The notes beneath the pieces are model-generated. The model did no database searches. It saw nothing but the letters and a program-made list of their open reading frames with translations, and was not told the origin of the DNA. This document shows positions 37,135 through 46,246 of a stretch of 64,000 bases of DNA, piece by piece. This DNA comes from Verrucomicrobiaceae bacterium (GTDB lineage: Bacteria; Verrucomicrobiota; Verrucomicrobiia; Verrucomicrobiales; Akkermansiaceae), in contig JAIXOR010000004.1 in assembly GCA_027486655.1 (NCBI GenBank), positions 146,722 through 210,721 of the forward strand, read 5' to 3'. Each line of letters begins with the position of its first letter. The stretch's first letter is position 1. The position numbers and the translations under genes were made by a program.

Positions 37135-38625
37135 TCACTTCGATTCCGAGTTCTCGGCTGGTTCTTTTTGGAATTCAGGCCTAATGCCCGTGCCCTTCCT
37201 GCCGACCAAGCGATCGCCGAGGTCCTGTCTGGCTTTCTCGGCCCGGGCAAGCAGCCAGGCGACTTTCTCCGGGTGGGCATCGGCGACGTTTCGGGTCTCG
37301 GAAAGGTCGGTTTCGAGATGATAGAGTTCCGGTTTCTCGACCTTGATCGTCTTCATCGCGGCGGAACGTCCGCCCTTGCCACCGGGAGCCCCGGCCAGGC
37401 TGGGATAGCTGTGGGGCAGCACGAGTTTCCACGACCCGTCGCCCTCGGTGACGGCGTGTAGTTCGTTGACGCGGAAATAGAAGTAGTAGGCGTCATGGGG
37501 ATGGGTGGCCCCGGGTTTCCCCATGAGCAGGGCGGAAACATCCTTGCCATCGATGGGGCGGGGCGGGAGGGGGGCTCCGATCATCGAGGCCAGGCTGGGG
37601 AGCAGGTCGATGGTCATCATCATCGATGGGCTGGTGCGTCCGCCATCGATTTTCCCCGGCCAGCGCATCACGCAGGGGACACGGGTTCCGCCTTCCCAGC
37701 AGGTGCTTTTGCCCTCGCGCAGAGGACCGGCCGATCCACCATGCTCGCCGAAACAAAGCCAGGGTCCGTTGTCGGAGCTGAAGATCACCAGCGTGTCCCG
37801 GGTGAGTTGGAGCCGATCCAGCGAAGCGAGGATTTTTCCCACCGAGTCATCGATTTCCATAACCACGTCTCCATACATGCCGCGCTTCGAGCGGCCCTCG
37901 AAGTCCCTGCCGGGGAACAGCGGGATGTGCGGCATGGTGTGGGCGAGATAGAGGAAGAAGGGTTGATCGCGGTTCCTCTCGATGAAGGAAAGGGCGCGTG
38001 CGGTGTATCGCTGGGTCAGCTTCCGCTGGTCCTCCGAGTCCACATCGGGGTCGATGACCGATTCGTTTTCAATCAATGGCAGGGCGGGGAGGTTTTTGCG
38101 ACCGGAGGGTTTCCCGCTCTTGTGATCGAGGTAATCCGCGACATGGGGCCACATGTCGTTGGAGTAGGGCAGGCCGAGGTATTCGTCGAAACCCTGACGC
38201 GTCGGCAGGTAGGCGGGCTGGCTTCCCAAGTGCCATTTGCCGATGGCTGCGGTCTTGTAGCCTTTGGCCCGGAACATCTCGGCCATTGTGGTTTCTTCTG
38301 CGGGCAGTCCGTTCTTTGCATCGGGGAACAGCGCGCCGTGGATCCCGATGCGGTTGGCATAGCAACCGGTCATCAAGGAGGCCCGGGAAGCGGAACAAAC
38401 CGGCTGGGAGACGTGGAAGTTGGTGAATTTGCAACCCTCCGCGGCGAGCCGGTCCAGATTCGGGGTGAGTCCGCCGGCTCCGCCATAGCAGCCGAGGTCC
38501 CCATAGCCCAGGTCGTCCGCAAAGATGAGGATGACGTTTGGCGGGCGATTCCCCTCGGCCCGCGATTGCGACGGGAACATGAAAAGGGCGGAAAGCGGGA
38601 GAAGGAGGTGGACGAAGGCGCGCAT
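37135..38625 (-). CDS. Secreted sulfatase with C-x-A-x-R active site
   Basis: 496 residues with a signal peptide (1-23). The S1 sulfatase pattern is clear: NVILIFADDLGYGDLGCYG, the formylglycine motif Cys77-Ser-Ala-Ser-Arg81, GKWHLGSQPAY, SSDNGPWLCFGEHGG. Ala replaces the usual Pro in the modification motif, a known variant that can be matured by either formylglycine-generating enzymes or anSME-type radical enzymes. It probably removes sulfate from algal or animal glycans. ATG 38625 precedes the signal peptide. The gene is divergent from the two-domain esterase, 109 bases apart. Confidence 0.93.
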   Translation of the reverse strand: MRAFVHLLLPLSALFMFPSQSRAEGNRPPNVILIFADDLGYGDLGCYGGAGGLTPNLDRLAAEGCKFTNFHVSQPVCSASRASLMTGCYANRIGIHGALFPDAKNGLPAEETTMAEMFRAKGYKTAAIGKWHLGSQPAYLPTRQGFDEYLGLPYSNDMWPHVADYLDHKSGKPSGRKNLPALPLIENESVIDPDVDSEDQRKLTQRYTARALSFIERNRDQPFFLYLAHTMPHIPLFPGRDFEGRSKRGMYGDVVMEIDDSVGKILASLDRLQLTRDTLVIFSSDNGPWLCFGEHGGSAGPLREGKSTCWEGGTRVPCVMRWPGKIDGGRTSPSMMMTIDLLPSLASMIGAPLPPRPIDGKDVSALLMGKPGATHPHDAYYFYFRVNELHAVTEGDGSWKLVLPHSYPSLAGAPGGKGGRSAAMKTIKVEKPELYHLETDLSETRNVADAHPEKVAWLLARAEKARQDLGDRLVGRKGTGIRPEFQKEPAENSESK

Positions 38626-38734
38626 GGAATGGTTGATCCAGCGGAACGCGGAAATCGATGCGGATCTTGCCGAAGGGTTGAAACTTGCGGCCGCTCCGGA
38701 AAGGATGGCGGTCATCTCCATGTCAGCTTCCTTG

Positions 38735-40174
38735 ATGAAACGACTCGTTGTTCTCCTGTTTTTCTCCGCTCTCCCGCTGAGTGCGGCGCGAAAGGTCCAC
38801 CGGATCATGCCGATCGGCGACTCGATCACAGAGGGGGGCTCGTCGTTCTCGAACTGGAGATACCCGCTTTGGGAGAAACTTTTCACCGCGGGATATCTCG
38901 TCGAGTACGTGGGCACGCGGACTTCGCCCTCGCGGATCGGCGATCTGAGGCATGAGGGTTACGGTGGCAAGGATTCTGCCTTTCTAGCCAAGACGGTGCC
39001 GCCCCATTTTCGAGAGAATCCTGCGGATATCGTATTGATCCATGCGGGGCACAATCACTTTGCCGATCGCAAGCCGGTGCCCGGGATCCTCAAGGATACG
39101 GAAGATCTCATCCGCTCGCTCCGCGAGGTGAAAGACGATGTGGTGGTCCTGCTCGCCCTGCCGATTCCGAGCGCCAAACTCCCGAAGTATGGATACCTGC
39201 CGGAACTCCAGCGTGAGCTGCCCGAACTCGCCGCGCGGATCAGTCGCCCGCAATCTCCGGTGGTCATCGTGCCGCAATGCGAGGGCTATGATCCGGTGAA
39301 GGACAACGTGGCCGATCTCGTGCATCCGAATGCCTCCGGGGCCCGGAAAATGGCGGATCGTTGGTTTGAGGCGCTGGTCAAGGTCATGGAGAAGCCGGTC
39401 GTCTCCTATCATCCCCGCCTCGTGCCTTACCGGAAGACCGCAGCGGGTGAACTCCATCTTCACGTCTTCACTCCGCCGGCTTCCTTCAGCGGCCCGCGGC
39501 CGGCGATTGTCTTCTTCTTCGGCGGCGGCTGGCAGCGGGGCACGCCGCTCCAGTTCTATCCGGAGTGTGATTGGTTTGCCTCAAAAGGCTTCGTCGCCAT
39601 CAGCGCGGATTACCGCACGGCCTTCACGCATCGCGCGACTCCTTTCGATGCCGTGGCCGATGCGAAATCGGCGCTTCGTTCACTGCGGGGCCATGCACAG
39701 GCGCTCCGCATCGATCCTTCGAAAATCATCGCCGCCGGTGCTTCCGCGGGCGGGCATCTTGCGGCCGCCACCGGGATTCTCGAAGGCCTTGATGATCCGA
39801 CGGAGCCTTCCTCCCTCTCCGCGCGTCCCGATGCGATGATTCTTTGGTATCCGGTCCTCGACAACGGGCCGGGGGGCTATGGCGACGCGGCTGTGAAGGC
39901 CCGCTTCCAGGAGTTTTCCCCGCTGCATCAGGTGAGGTCCGGTGTGCCGCCGGCGCTGGTGTTCATCGGCGACAAGGACCCGCTGGTTCCGGTCGATACG
40001 ATCCGCACGTTTCAATCGAAGATGAAGAACTCCGGCGTCCCGTGCGAGGTGGAGATCTTCGAGGGCGCCGGTCATCCGGTCTATCCCTATCAGAAAGGGG
40101 ATTCACCGCTCCGCGACCGGGCGCTTCAGCATTGCGAACGGTTTTTGAAAGGGCTCGGAATGTTTCCTTCCTAG
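38735..40174 (+). CDS. Two-domain secreted esterase: SGNH hydrolase fused to alpha/beta hydrolase
   Basis: 479 residues with a short signal peptide (1-18). The N-terminal SGNH domain (about 20-215) has GDSITEGG (Ser30), HAGHNHF and the D-x-x-H pair in DLVHPN. The C-terminal alpha/beta hydrolase (about 235-475) has IVFFFGGGWQRG, nucleophile GASAGGHLA, the acid in IGDKDPLVP and the His in GAGHPV. The second domain resembles acetyl/feruloyl esterases. Both halves keep complete triads. With the divergent sulfatase it probably strips acetyl and sulfate groups from one polysaccharide; that is inference. Its stop overlaps the stop of the next, convergent gene. Confidence 0.85.
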   Translation: MKRLVVLLFFSALPLSAARKVHRIMPIGDSITEGGSSFSNWRYPLWEKLFTAGYLVEYVGTRTSPSRIGDLRHEGYGGKDSAFLAKTVPPHFRENPADIVLIHAGHNHFADRKPVPGILKDTEDLIRSLREVKDDVVVLLALPIPSAKLPKYGYLPELQRELPELAARISRPQSPVVIVPQCEGYDPVKDNVADLVHPNASGARKMADRWFEALVKVMEKPVVSYHPRLVPYRKTAAGELHLHVFTPPASFSGPRPAIVFFFGGGWQRGTPLQFYPECDWFASKGFVAISADYRTAFTHRATPFDAVADAKSALRSLRGHAQALRIDPSKIIAAGASAGGHLAAATGILEGLDDPTEPSSLSARPDAMILWYPVLDNGPGGYGDAAVKARFQEFSPLHQVRSGVPPALVFIGDKDPLVPVDTIRTFQSKMKNSGVPCEVEIFEGAGHPVYPYQKGDSPLRDRALQHCERFLKGLGMFPS

Positions 40175-40602
40175 TCGCCGCGCGGTCGATCGCGCGATTC
40201 GGAATGCGGCGGAAGGGATCGGATGGCTGCGCGCAGCCTGTCTAACAGCTCCACGGTCTCCGGACCCACGCGGTCGATCCACAGCCTCACGTCCTCGTCG
40301 TTCTCCATCGAAGGGGTGACCGCCTTGGTCACCCGGTGGCTTGCGAGAAAGCGCGCCGCCTCATCCGCCGTGGCGAGGTGGAACAGCCCGGCATAGAACC
40401 AGGGTTTCGGATCGTCCTGGCGTTGCCTCAGGCCACACATGGCCTTGGCCGCGGTGGCGCTGGCCTCCAGCCGGTCGTCATTGAGGGCGGCAAGGTGGTC
40501 GAGCCAGGACTCCGCGTGGTCGGCGAGTTGGCCCCGCACGATCCACGAGCGGTTGACGCGGCGTGCCCACTCGACCGGACTGCTCGGCATTTCGGAGTTC
40601 AT
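40171..40602 (-). CDS. Hypothetical protein
   Basis: 143 residues, soluble, helical, without signal or membrane segment. I recognise no family. MNSEMPSSPVEWARRVNRSW is followed by helices such as LADHAESWLDHLAAL and ASATAAKAMCGLRQRQ, then a proline/arginine-rich tail. Support for a real gene is moderate: codon use is like its neighbours, the frame fills the gap exactly, and it overlaps the esterase by 4 bases stop-to-stop (CTAG). Confidence 0.55.
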   Translation of the reverse strand: MNSEMPSSPVEWARRVNRSWIVRGQLADHAESWLDHLAALNDDRLEASATAAKAMCGLRQRQDDPKPWFYAGLFHLATADEAARFLASHRVTKAVTPSMENDEDVRLWIDRVGPETVELLDRLRAAIRSLPPHSESRDRPRGD

Positions 40603-40652
40603 GGGTTGGCGGGGGTTGTCCGGAAGGGCGGCTTGGGCTATCAGACCTGAGC

Positions 40653-41681
40653 TTGACGCCAGCCCACCGCCCAACCCCGGAATTGATATCGATCGTGATG
40701 CCGGTGCGCAATGCCGCCTTCACGGTGAGGCAGGCGGTTGAAAGTGTGATGTGCCAGACTTGGACGCATTGGGAATTGCGGGTGGTGGATGATGGATCTG
40801 ACGATGAAACCCCTGAAATCCTCCGGGAATGGGCGGCCCGGGACTCCCGCATTCTTCCGGTCTTCCAGTCGTGGACCGGCATCGCTGGCGCGCTCCAGAC
40901 GGCCTGCGCCCTGGCCGAGGGCGAATGGATCGCCCGCATGGATGGGGACGATCGGATGGACCCACGGCGGCTCGAACTCCAACTCTCCCATGCGCGCCGG
41001 CATCCGGAGCTGGGCCTGGTTTCCTGCCTCGTCGAGTATGGTGGAGATCGCCCGGGATATGCGGCCCATGTGGATTGGCTCAACACGCTTCTCCGTCCGG
41101 AGGAAATCGCTCTGCGGCGATTCGTCGAGTCCCCTGTGGCGCACCCGAGTGTGCTTTTCCGCCGCGAACTGATAGGCCTCCATGGCGGCTATCAGGACGG
41201 GGATTTTCCCGAGGATTACGAACTCTGGCTCCGCTGGCTGGCCGCCGGAGTGCGCTTCGGCAAGGTGCCGGAAATGCTGCTGCGCTGGAACGATTCACCC
41301 GGCCGGCTCTCAAGAACCGATCCGCGCTACGCTGTGGACCGGTTCTATCGGACGAAGTGTCGACATCTCGCGCAGTGGATTGGCCGGCACGTGGCACCGA
41401 CCCGCCGCGTCTGGCTGTGGGGTGCGGGACGCATCACCCGCCGCCGCTTCGATCCGCTGGAGGCGGCCGGCGTGCGCTTCGAGGGATTCATCGATGTGGA
41501 TCCTGCCAAGGCCGGTTTCCACAGGGATGGTCGGCCGGTGGTGCTGGCGGATTCCCTCCCGGAGCGCTGCCGGGCCTTCATCCTCGTCGGCGTGGGCAAC
41601 CGCGGGGCCAGCGAGCGCATCGCCCGCCACCTCGTGGCCTGTGGATGGCTGGAAGGGATCGACTTCCTCCTCGCTGCATGA
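40653..41681 (+). CDS. Family 2 glycosyltransferase
   Basis: 342 residues. A GT-A fold glycosyltransferase: ISIVMPVRNAAFTVRQAVESV, VVDDGSDDETPEIL (nucleotide-sugar binding), the DXD-like metal site RMDGDDRMDP and the late FPEDYELWLRWL. A C-terminal segment (about 260-335) continues past the GT domain with WLWGAGRITRRR and a GF-D-D pattern, resembling a small Rossmann-like add-on. There is no membrane segment. Probably used in cell-surface glycan assembly. A TTG at 40653 is chosen because the only in-frame ATG (40698) falls inside the first beta strand. Confidence 0.83.
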   Translation: MTPAHRPTPELISIVMPVRNAAFTVRQAVESVMCQTWTHWELRVVDDGSDDETPEILREWAARDSRILPVFQSWTGIAGALQTACALAEGEWIARMDGDDRMDPRRLELQLSHARRHPELGLVSCLVEYGGDRPGYAAHVDWLNTLLRPEEIALRRFVESPVAHPSVLFRRELIGLHGGYQDGDFPEDYELWLRWLAAGVRFGKVPEMLLRWNDSPGRLSRTDPRYAVDRFYRTKCRHLAQWIGRHVAPTRRVWLWGAGRITRRRFDPLEAAGVRFEGFIDVDPAKAGFHRDGRPVVLADSLPERCRAFILVGVGNRGASERIARHLVACGWLEGIDFLLAA

Positions 41682-41752
41682 AATCCGGTTTTCCGCCGGC
41701 TTTGCAGGCTCCGTGATTGCATGCAGTTCCCCGTTTCCCTAGTCTCTCGGCG

Positions 41753-42220
41753 ATGGGCATTCTTCAGACTCTCAATGCCGCCAGCGGATGGCTGGAGCTC
41801 GGATTGCCCGATGAGGCGCTCGCCGAGTTGGAGGCCCTGCCTCTCGAAGATCGCGGGAATCGCCGGGCGCTCGAATTGAAACTCTCCGCCCAGATGGAAA
41901 ACCAGTCTTGGAACCCGGCATCGGAAACCGCCCGACTTCTCTGCCTCAAGGCTGCCGACGAGCCCGAGTTCTTTCTCCGTGCCGCATTCTGTCTTCATGA
42001 GACCGGCGACACCCTGGCTGCGTGCAACTGGCTTCTCCGGGGTCCCAAATCCTTGTTTGAAATGGCGATCTTCCACTACAACCTCGCCTGCTATCTCTGG
42101 ACCCTCGGTGAGGCCAATCGGGCCCGCAGCCACCTGAGGCAGGCGATCGCCATGGACCAATCCTACCTCGATGCCGCGCTCTCGGATCGCGATCTGATTG
42201 GCATGGATCCACTCGCTTGA
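41753..42220 (+). CDS. TPR-like repeat protein
   Basis: 155 residues of paired helices: GWLELGLPDEALAELEAL, AAFCLHETGDTLAACNWLL and YNLACYLWTLGEANRARSHLRQAI, the last ending with the D-P-x-(L) type tetratricopeptide residues (AMDQSYLDAAL). Probably a protein-protein interaction adaptor with no catalytic role. It follows the glycosyltransferase by 71 bases and is ended by a strong terminator. Confidence 0.8.
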   Translation: MGILQTLNAASGWLELGLPDEALAELEALPLEDRGNRRALELKLSAQMENQSWNPASETARLLCLKAADEPEFFLRAAFCLHETGDTLAACNWLLRGPKSLFEMAIFHYNLACYLWTLGEANRARSHLRQAIAMDQSYLDAALSDRDLIGMDPLA

Positions 42221-42257
42221 TCCTCGCTCCCTCCTCGGGGCCCGCGGTGCCCGAAAA

Positions 42258-42308
42258 GAAAAGCGCGCGTTGGATATCCCCCCGGATCTCGCAACGCGCG
42301 CTTTTTTT
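42258..42308 (+). terminator. Terminator after the TPR gene
   Basis: Arms AAGCGCGCGTT (42261-42271) and AACGCGCGCTT (42293-42303) form a perfect 11-base stem with a 21-base loop. The stem is followed by seven T. Confidence 0.85.
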
Positions 42309-42652
42309 CGGTGCTTCCCGGCCTCGGCCTGCTTCGCGTGACTTCCCCCCGGAGATCAAACGAAGTTGAATGGCTTGGCAACGTTCAGCAAATATTCCTT
42401 TAGATGCTCAAGCACCCTCAGGACAAGATCAAAATTGCAGAAAAATCAGGATAGGGAAAGTTCTTTTGGGGGCGGAAATCGGCCAAGTGGTCTCAAAATC
42501 GGCCTTAACGCCGTCCTTCCCGGGGCCGTCCATCCTACGGAAAATCCGGGCATTTTCGTCGTTTGCTCCACTTTCCGGCGCAGCGCGGGGCGGTTTGATT
42601 GAATCATCCGTTTGACAGCTGGGGGTGGCCCCCGGTTGAATCCGCCTGTCCC
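42309..42652. other. Intergenic region upstream of the TetR gene
   Basis: 344 bases without a credible gene. It is richer in A+T than the flanking genes around 42360-42500. It holds a direct repeat AAATCGGCC at 42476-42484 and 42496-42504 (20 bases apart) and, at 42612-42640, TTGACA followed 17 bases later by a poor -10. A GGGGGTGGCCCCC inverted repeat lies in that spacer. These may be regulator sites; no function is shown. Confidence 0.5.
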
Positions 42653-43348
42653 ATGCGCGAGATCAAGCTTTCCCAGTCCGAACCGAAACGAAAACTGCTG
42701 GATGCCGCCGAACAATTGTTCGCGGAGCGAGGATTTGAGGCGGTTTCCGTCAGGGATGTCACCCAGCTCGCCAAGGCCAACGTGGCTGCGGTGAATTACC
42801 ACTTCGGCAGTCGCGAGGGAATGATCGCCCTGGTGATCTCCCGATACGTCACCCCGATCCACGAGGAGCGTATCGCCCGTCTCGATGCTCTGGAGAAGAA
42901 GTGGCCGGGAAAGGTCGTGCCCCTTGAGGAACTCATTGATGCCTTCGTCCGTCCCCTCGCCGGCACGGTCAGGAAATCCGATCTCTCCGAACAGTTGTTC
43001 TGCAAACTCGTGGGCCGCATCTTTTCGCTTCAGGGAGAGGCCTTGCCCCCGGCGGTTGAGGAACAGATGAAAGTTTCAATCGATCGCTTCATGAAGGCGT
43101 TTGCCAAAGCCCTGCCAACCGTTCCGTCGGAAGAACTGATCTGGCGCACCCACTTCATGGCGGGTGGGGTGATACACATGCTGCTCAACCAAGAGATGCT
43201 GCATCGCCTCAGCGGAGGGGCCTCGGGCACGCCGACCATGGAAGGGATTCTTGCCCGTTTCATCCGCTTTGCCGCCGCCGGATTGCGGGAAGGCGTGGAG
43301 GTGGAACCGACGCCGAAAAAAGGTCCTCAGGCGACCTTTGATTTCTGA
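42653..43348 (+). CDS. TetR/AcrR family transcriptional regulator
   Basis: 231 residues. The N-terminal helix-turn-helix is typical: KRKLLDAAEQLFAERGFEAVSVRDVTQLA followed by NVAAVNYHFGSREGMIALV. The ligand-binding half (about 65-215) resembles the CerR/YbiH-like C-terminal domain. The effector is unknown. The gene is alone, with no adjacent efflux pump; the direct repeat upstream may be its own operator. Confidence 0.9.
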   Translation: MREIKLSQSEPKRKLLDAAEQLFAERGFEAVSVRDVTQLAKANVAAVNYHFGSREGMIALVISRYVTPIHEERIARLDALEKKWPGKVVPLEELIDAFVRPLAGTVRKSDLSEQLFCKLVGRIFSLQGEALPPAVEEQMKVSIDRFMKAFAKALPTVPSEELIWRTHFMAGGVIHMLLNQEMLHRLSGGASGTPTMEGILARFIRFAAAGLREGVEVEPTPKKGPQATFDF

Positions 43349-43452
43349 TTCATGGAAAAACCCGGACCCGGCCTCTTGCGCAGGGGGATTTTCATGGCAA
43401 CTTGAAGATTTGTCGGCTTCCCAAATGCCCGCGACCTTGTTAGCATCCGGGC

Positions 43453-43917
43453 ATGGAAAGTCATGAGGTCCTGAGACGGGCGCTTCGCAAAACCACTCCC
43501 AAAGCCGTGGCTGCGGATCTTGGGGTTTCCCTTTCGCTCGTTTATAAGTGGGCGGAGAAGCCAGTGGATGATGGTTCCGGCAGCAAGAACCCGCTCGATC
43601 GTCTGCTGCAGATCATCGAACTGAGTGGGGACACCGGAATCGTCGAATGGCTCTGCCGCAGGCAGGGCGGGCATTTTGTGAGAGACCCCGATGTGGATGG
43701 AGTGCAAGTGGATCACGTGCTGCCGGCCACCCAGGAAATCATCGGGCACTTTTCAGACCTCCTGAACCGGATCTCCAAGGCGGCGGTCGATCACTCGGTC
43801 TCTGACAACGAAGCCGATGAAATCCGCGAGTGCTGGGACAAGCTCAAGAGCCATGCCGAGGCCTTCGTTCGCGCCTGCGAGAACGGGGACTTCAAGACGA
43901 TGAAGAAGATGGCCTGA
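43453..43917 (+). CDS. Phage CII-like / HTH regulatory protein
   Basis: 154 residues. Helix-turn-helix near the N-terminus: VLRRALRKTTPKAVAADLGVSLSLVYKWAEKP, then KNPLDRLLQIIELSGDTGIVEWLCRRQGG. This layout resembles the phage regulatory CII family (PF06892-like). The second half is helical, with a DNEADEIRECW stretch. No other phage gene lies nearby, so it is likely a domesticated regulator. Targets unknown. Confidence 0.7.
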   Translation: MESHEVLRRALRKTTPKAVAADLGVSLSLVYKWAEKPVDDGSGSKNPLDRLLQIIELSGDTGIVEWLCRRQGGHFVRDPDVDGVQVDHVLPATQEIIGHFSDLLNRISKAAVDHSVSDNEADEIRECWDKLKSHAEAFVRACENGDFKTMKKMA

Positions 43918-43931
43918 TTCGGGCCACCCGA

Positions 43932-44954
43932 TCATGCCCGGACACGCAGACCGGCCGCCTGCTGGTTGGATCCGGTGGCGGAAACCACTGCGCTGGTTGC
44001 GATCCCGGATTTGACCGCCTCCACCGCCGCCACCACCTGGAGGGCGGGGGCCGCACCGATGCTTTCCCCTAAGATGCGTTTGGGCGACCAACGTGCGCCG
44101 GTCCAGTCATGCCATGCGCGGGTTTCCGGCAGATCGAATCGCGGGACGCCCGTGCGGCTGTCGATGAGCAAGGAATGAGACTCGCCATCGCCGCGCAGCG
44201 CGGATCGGATGGCGGCGGCGGCTTCAAGGCGAGCCGTGGCGCTGTAGGGCACCGGGTCGGGCAACAGATCGAGCCGCACTCCGGGGCCTGCGGGCTCCAG
44301 ATAGATCGCCCCCGCACCCTCGGATGGGATGAGTTGTCGCGAGTAGAGCCGCAGGGCTTCGGCGCTCAGCCAGTCGATCTCCTCGGCCGCGACGATCAGG
44401 CATCCGTCGACATCTCCGCGCTCGATCCACTCGGCGGCGAGGTCGATGCCGGTGACGAAGCCAGAGCCGTCGCCGATGAGTGAGTCGTTGGGTGCCGTGC
44501 TGCCGATCATCGCCGAAAGGTGGCTGGAGGGAGCGTTGAAAACGGTTTCCGGAAACAGGATCGGGCTTGCGAGTGAGGGGTCGCCAAGGACCTCGCCGAA
44601 GAAGCGGTTCGAGTAGTTCACGCAGCCATTCGTGAGCGTGAAGATCACTCCCACCCGCAGCTTGCCTTCGAGTGAAGCGGCGAGCCGTTCTGCGCCCAAC
44701 GCCTCCATCGCCGCCGCGGCGGCAAACTTCGAGATCGGGCTGGTGCGCCGCAATCGGGCGGATTTCGGCACGGCGGCGTTTTCCATGGGAACCCTCAGAA
44801 CCGGGGTGAGCACCGGATTGCCAGAATCGGTCGTGCGTTCCAGATGGGTCGGCAGGATCTCCGCGCCGTGCTTGAGCGCGTCTAGCAGCGCAGCCGCCCC
44901 CCAGCCGGCCGGGGTGACGGCTCCGGTGCCGCTGATGAAGAGTTCACGGATCAT
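43932..44954 (-). CDS. Ketosynthase-like partner lacking the active-site Cys (chain-length-factor-like)
   Basis: 340 residues with the thiolase fold of beta-ketoacyl synthases: LFISGTGAVTPAGWG at the start, FNAPSSHLSAMIGSTAPND, and GGCV-free C-terminus ending VVSATGSNQQ. The position of the catalytic Cys (ACASG in true enzymes) reads GDGSG near residue 162, so Cys is replaced by Asp, and the two active-site His are not evident. This is what one expects of a chain-length factor or ketosynthase beta subunit. It begins with an ATGA overlap on the active ketosynthase, implying a heterodimer. The acyl product is unknown. Confidence 0.72.
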   Translation of the reverse strand: MIRELFISGTGAVTPAGWGAAALLDALKHGAEILPTHLERTTDSGNPVLTPVLRVPMENAAVPKSARLRRTSPISKFAAAAAMEALGAERLAASLEGKLRVGVIFTLTNGCVNYSNRFFGEVLGDPSLASPILFPETVFNAPSSHLSAMIGSTAPNDSLIGDGSGFVTGIDLAAEWIERGDVDGCLIVAAEEIDWLSAEALRLYSRQLIPSEGAGAIYLEPAGPGVRLDLLPDPVPYSATARLEAAAAIRSALRGDGESHSLLIDSRTGVPRFDLPETRAWHDWTGARWSPKRILGESIGAAPALQVVAAVEAVKSGIATSAVVSATGSNQQAAGLRVRA

Positions 44955-46177
44955 GCGAGGCCCTCCCGGGTGAAGATCAGCGTGGCATTCGCACCACCGA
45001 ATCCGAAGGAATTTGTCATCACCCGGTGCAGCTCCGCTTCGCGTGGCTCCCGCACCAGATCGAAAACGCAAACGGGATCCGGCTCCCGCACATGAAGGCT
45101 CGCGGGAATGAAGCCGCGCCCGAGAGCCATCAGGCAGATCGCGGATTCCACCGCGCCGGCACCGCCTAACAGATGGCCGATGGCGGACTTGGTCGAGCTG
45201 ACCTTCACACCCGCCACGGATTCGCCAGCCCAGCGCCGGATCGCGTGTCCCTCGGCCACGTCGTTGAGGGGGGTGCCGGTGCCGTGCGAATTGATGTAGT
45301 CGATCTGCTGCGGCGCGATGCCTGCCATCTCGCAGGCCGCTCGCATGGTGGCGAGTGCGGCATCGCCATCGGGGTGCGGCTGGGTGAGGTGGTGGACATC
45401 GGTGGCTGCTCCGTATCCGGCAATCTCCGCGATGATTTCAGCGCCCCGGCTTTTTGCCGATTCGGCGGATTCCACCACCAGAAAGGCCGCTCCTTCGCCG
45501 AGGGCGAGTCCATCGCGCGCGGCGTCAAAGGGGCGGGGGATGCCGGACGGACTGAGCGCCTGCAAGGCATCGAAGCCGGCGAAAACGAGTTGGCAGAGCG
45601 CATCGTAACCACCGGCGAGGACCCGTTCGGCCCGGCCGGACCGGACGAGGTGGAAGGCCTGGCCAATCGCGTTGGCACCCGAGGCGCAGGCATTTGAAAC
45701 AATGCGCATGCGTCCGCTGAGATCCAGCAGCCGGGCCATGTCGGTCATCTGGCGTTGGGCCTGATAGAACTCGACGCGTCCGAGTTGTTCTCGGCGGCCG
45801 CCTTCTCCGCCGAGCGCGGCGCGGTAGTATGCCTCGCCCAGTGGCATGGCTGCGGCGGAGGTGCCGACGATCAGGGGCAGGTTTCCTCCGGAAAGCGCGG
45901 ACTGCGCCATGGCCTCCCGTGCGGCGAGGAAGGCCATGCGCGTGCCACGGTCCATCCGCGTGGGACGGGATTCCGGTGGCAATTGGACCTGGCCCGCCGT
46001 GGTCGCCCGCTGGCGCGAAACATCGAAGAGCGTCACCGGCGAGAAGCTGCTGCGGCCGCTGCGGAATCCCCGGGCATTTTCCTCGAAGTCCAGTCCCATC
46101 GGCGAGACCACGCCGCAGCCGGTGACCACCACACGGCGGACGTCGGAAGAGGCGGATGATGCATGGGGCCAGGCCAA
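44951..46177 (-). CDS. Beta-ketoacyl-ACP synthase (FabF-like)
   Basis: 408 residues. An intact condensing enzyme: VVVTGCGVVSPMG start, nucleophile in SNACASGANAIGQA (Cys near 163), His in NSHGTGTPLND (about 295) and in AIGHLLGGAGAVES (about 334), and NSFGFGGANA at the end. It would extend an acyl chain with malonyl-ACP. The stop overlaps the Cys-less partner by 4 bases. It is divergent from the AMP-ligase across 69 bases. No acyl carrier protein, ketoreductase or dehydratase gene is in the window, so the pair borrows other partners or their genes lie elsewhere. Confidence 0.88.
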   Translation of the reverse strand: MAWPHASSASSDVRRVVVTGCGVVSPMGLDFEENARGFRSGRSSFSPVTLFDVSRQRATTAGQVQLPPESRPTRMDRGTRMAFLAAREAMAQSALSGGNLPLIVGTSAAAMPLGEAYYRAALGGEGGRREQLGRVEFYQAQRQMTDMARLLDLSGRMRIVSNACASGANAIGQAFHLVRSGRAERVLAGGYDALCQLVFAGFDALQALSPSGIPRPFDAARDGLALGEGAAFLVVESAESAKSRGAEIIAEIAGYGAATDVHHLTQPHPDGDAALATMRAACEMAGIAPQQIDYINSHGTGTPLNDVAEGHAIRRWAGESVAGVKVSSTKSAIGHLLGGAGAVESAICLMALGRGFIPASLHVREPDPVCVFDLVREPREAELHRVMTNSFGFGGANATLIFTREGLA

Positions 46178-46246
46178 GGATTCAGGGTTAGTTAAGGCTC
46201 GTCACGGCGTCGCCGGGTAGCTAGGCAGGCGTCCGCACCTTGTCAA

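Noticed and set aside
42370..42615. A small gene of about 80 codons in the TetR upstream gap.
   Set aside because: Its translation has no recognisable pattern, two overlapping frames are equally open, and the region looks regulatory.
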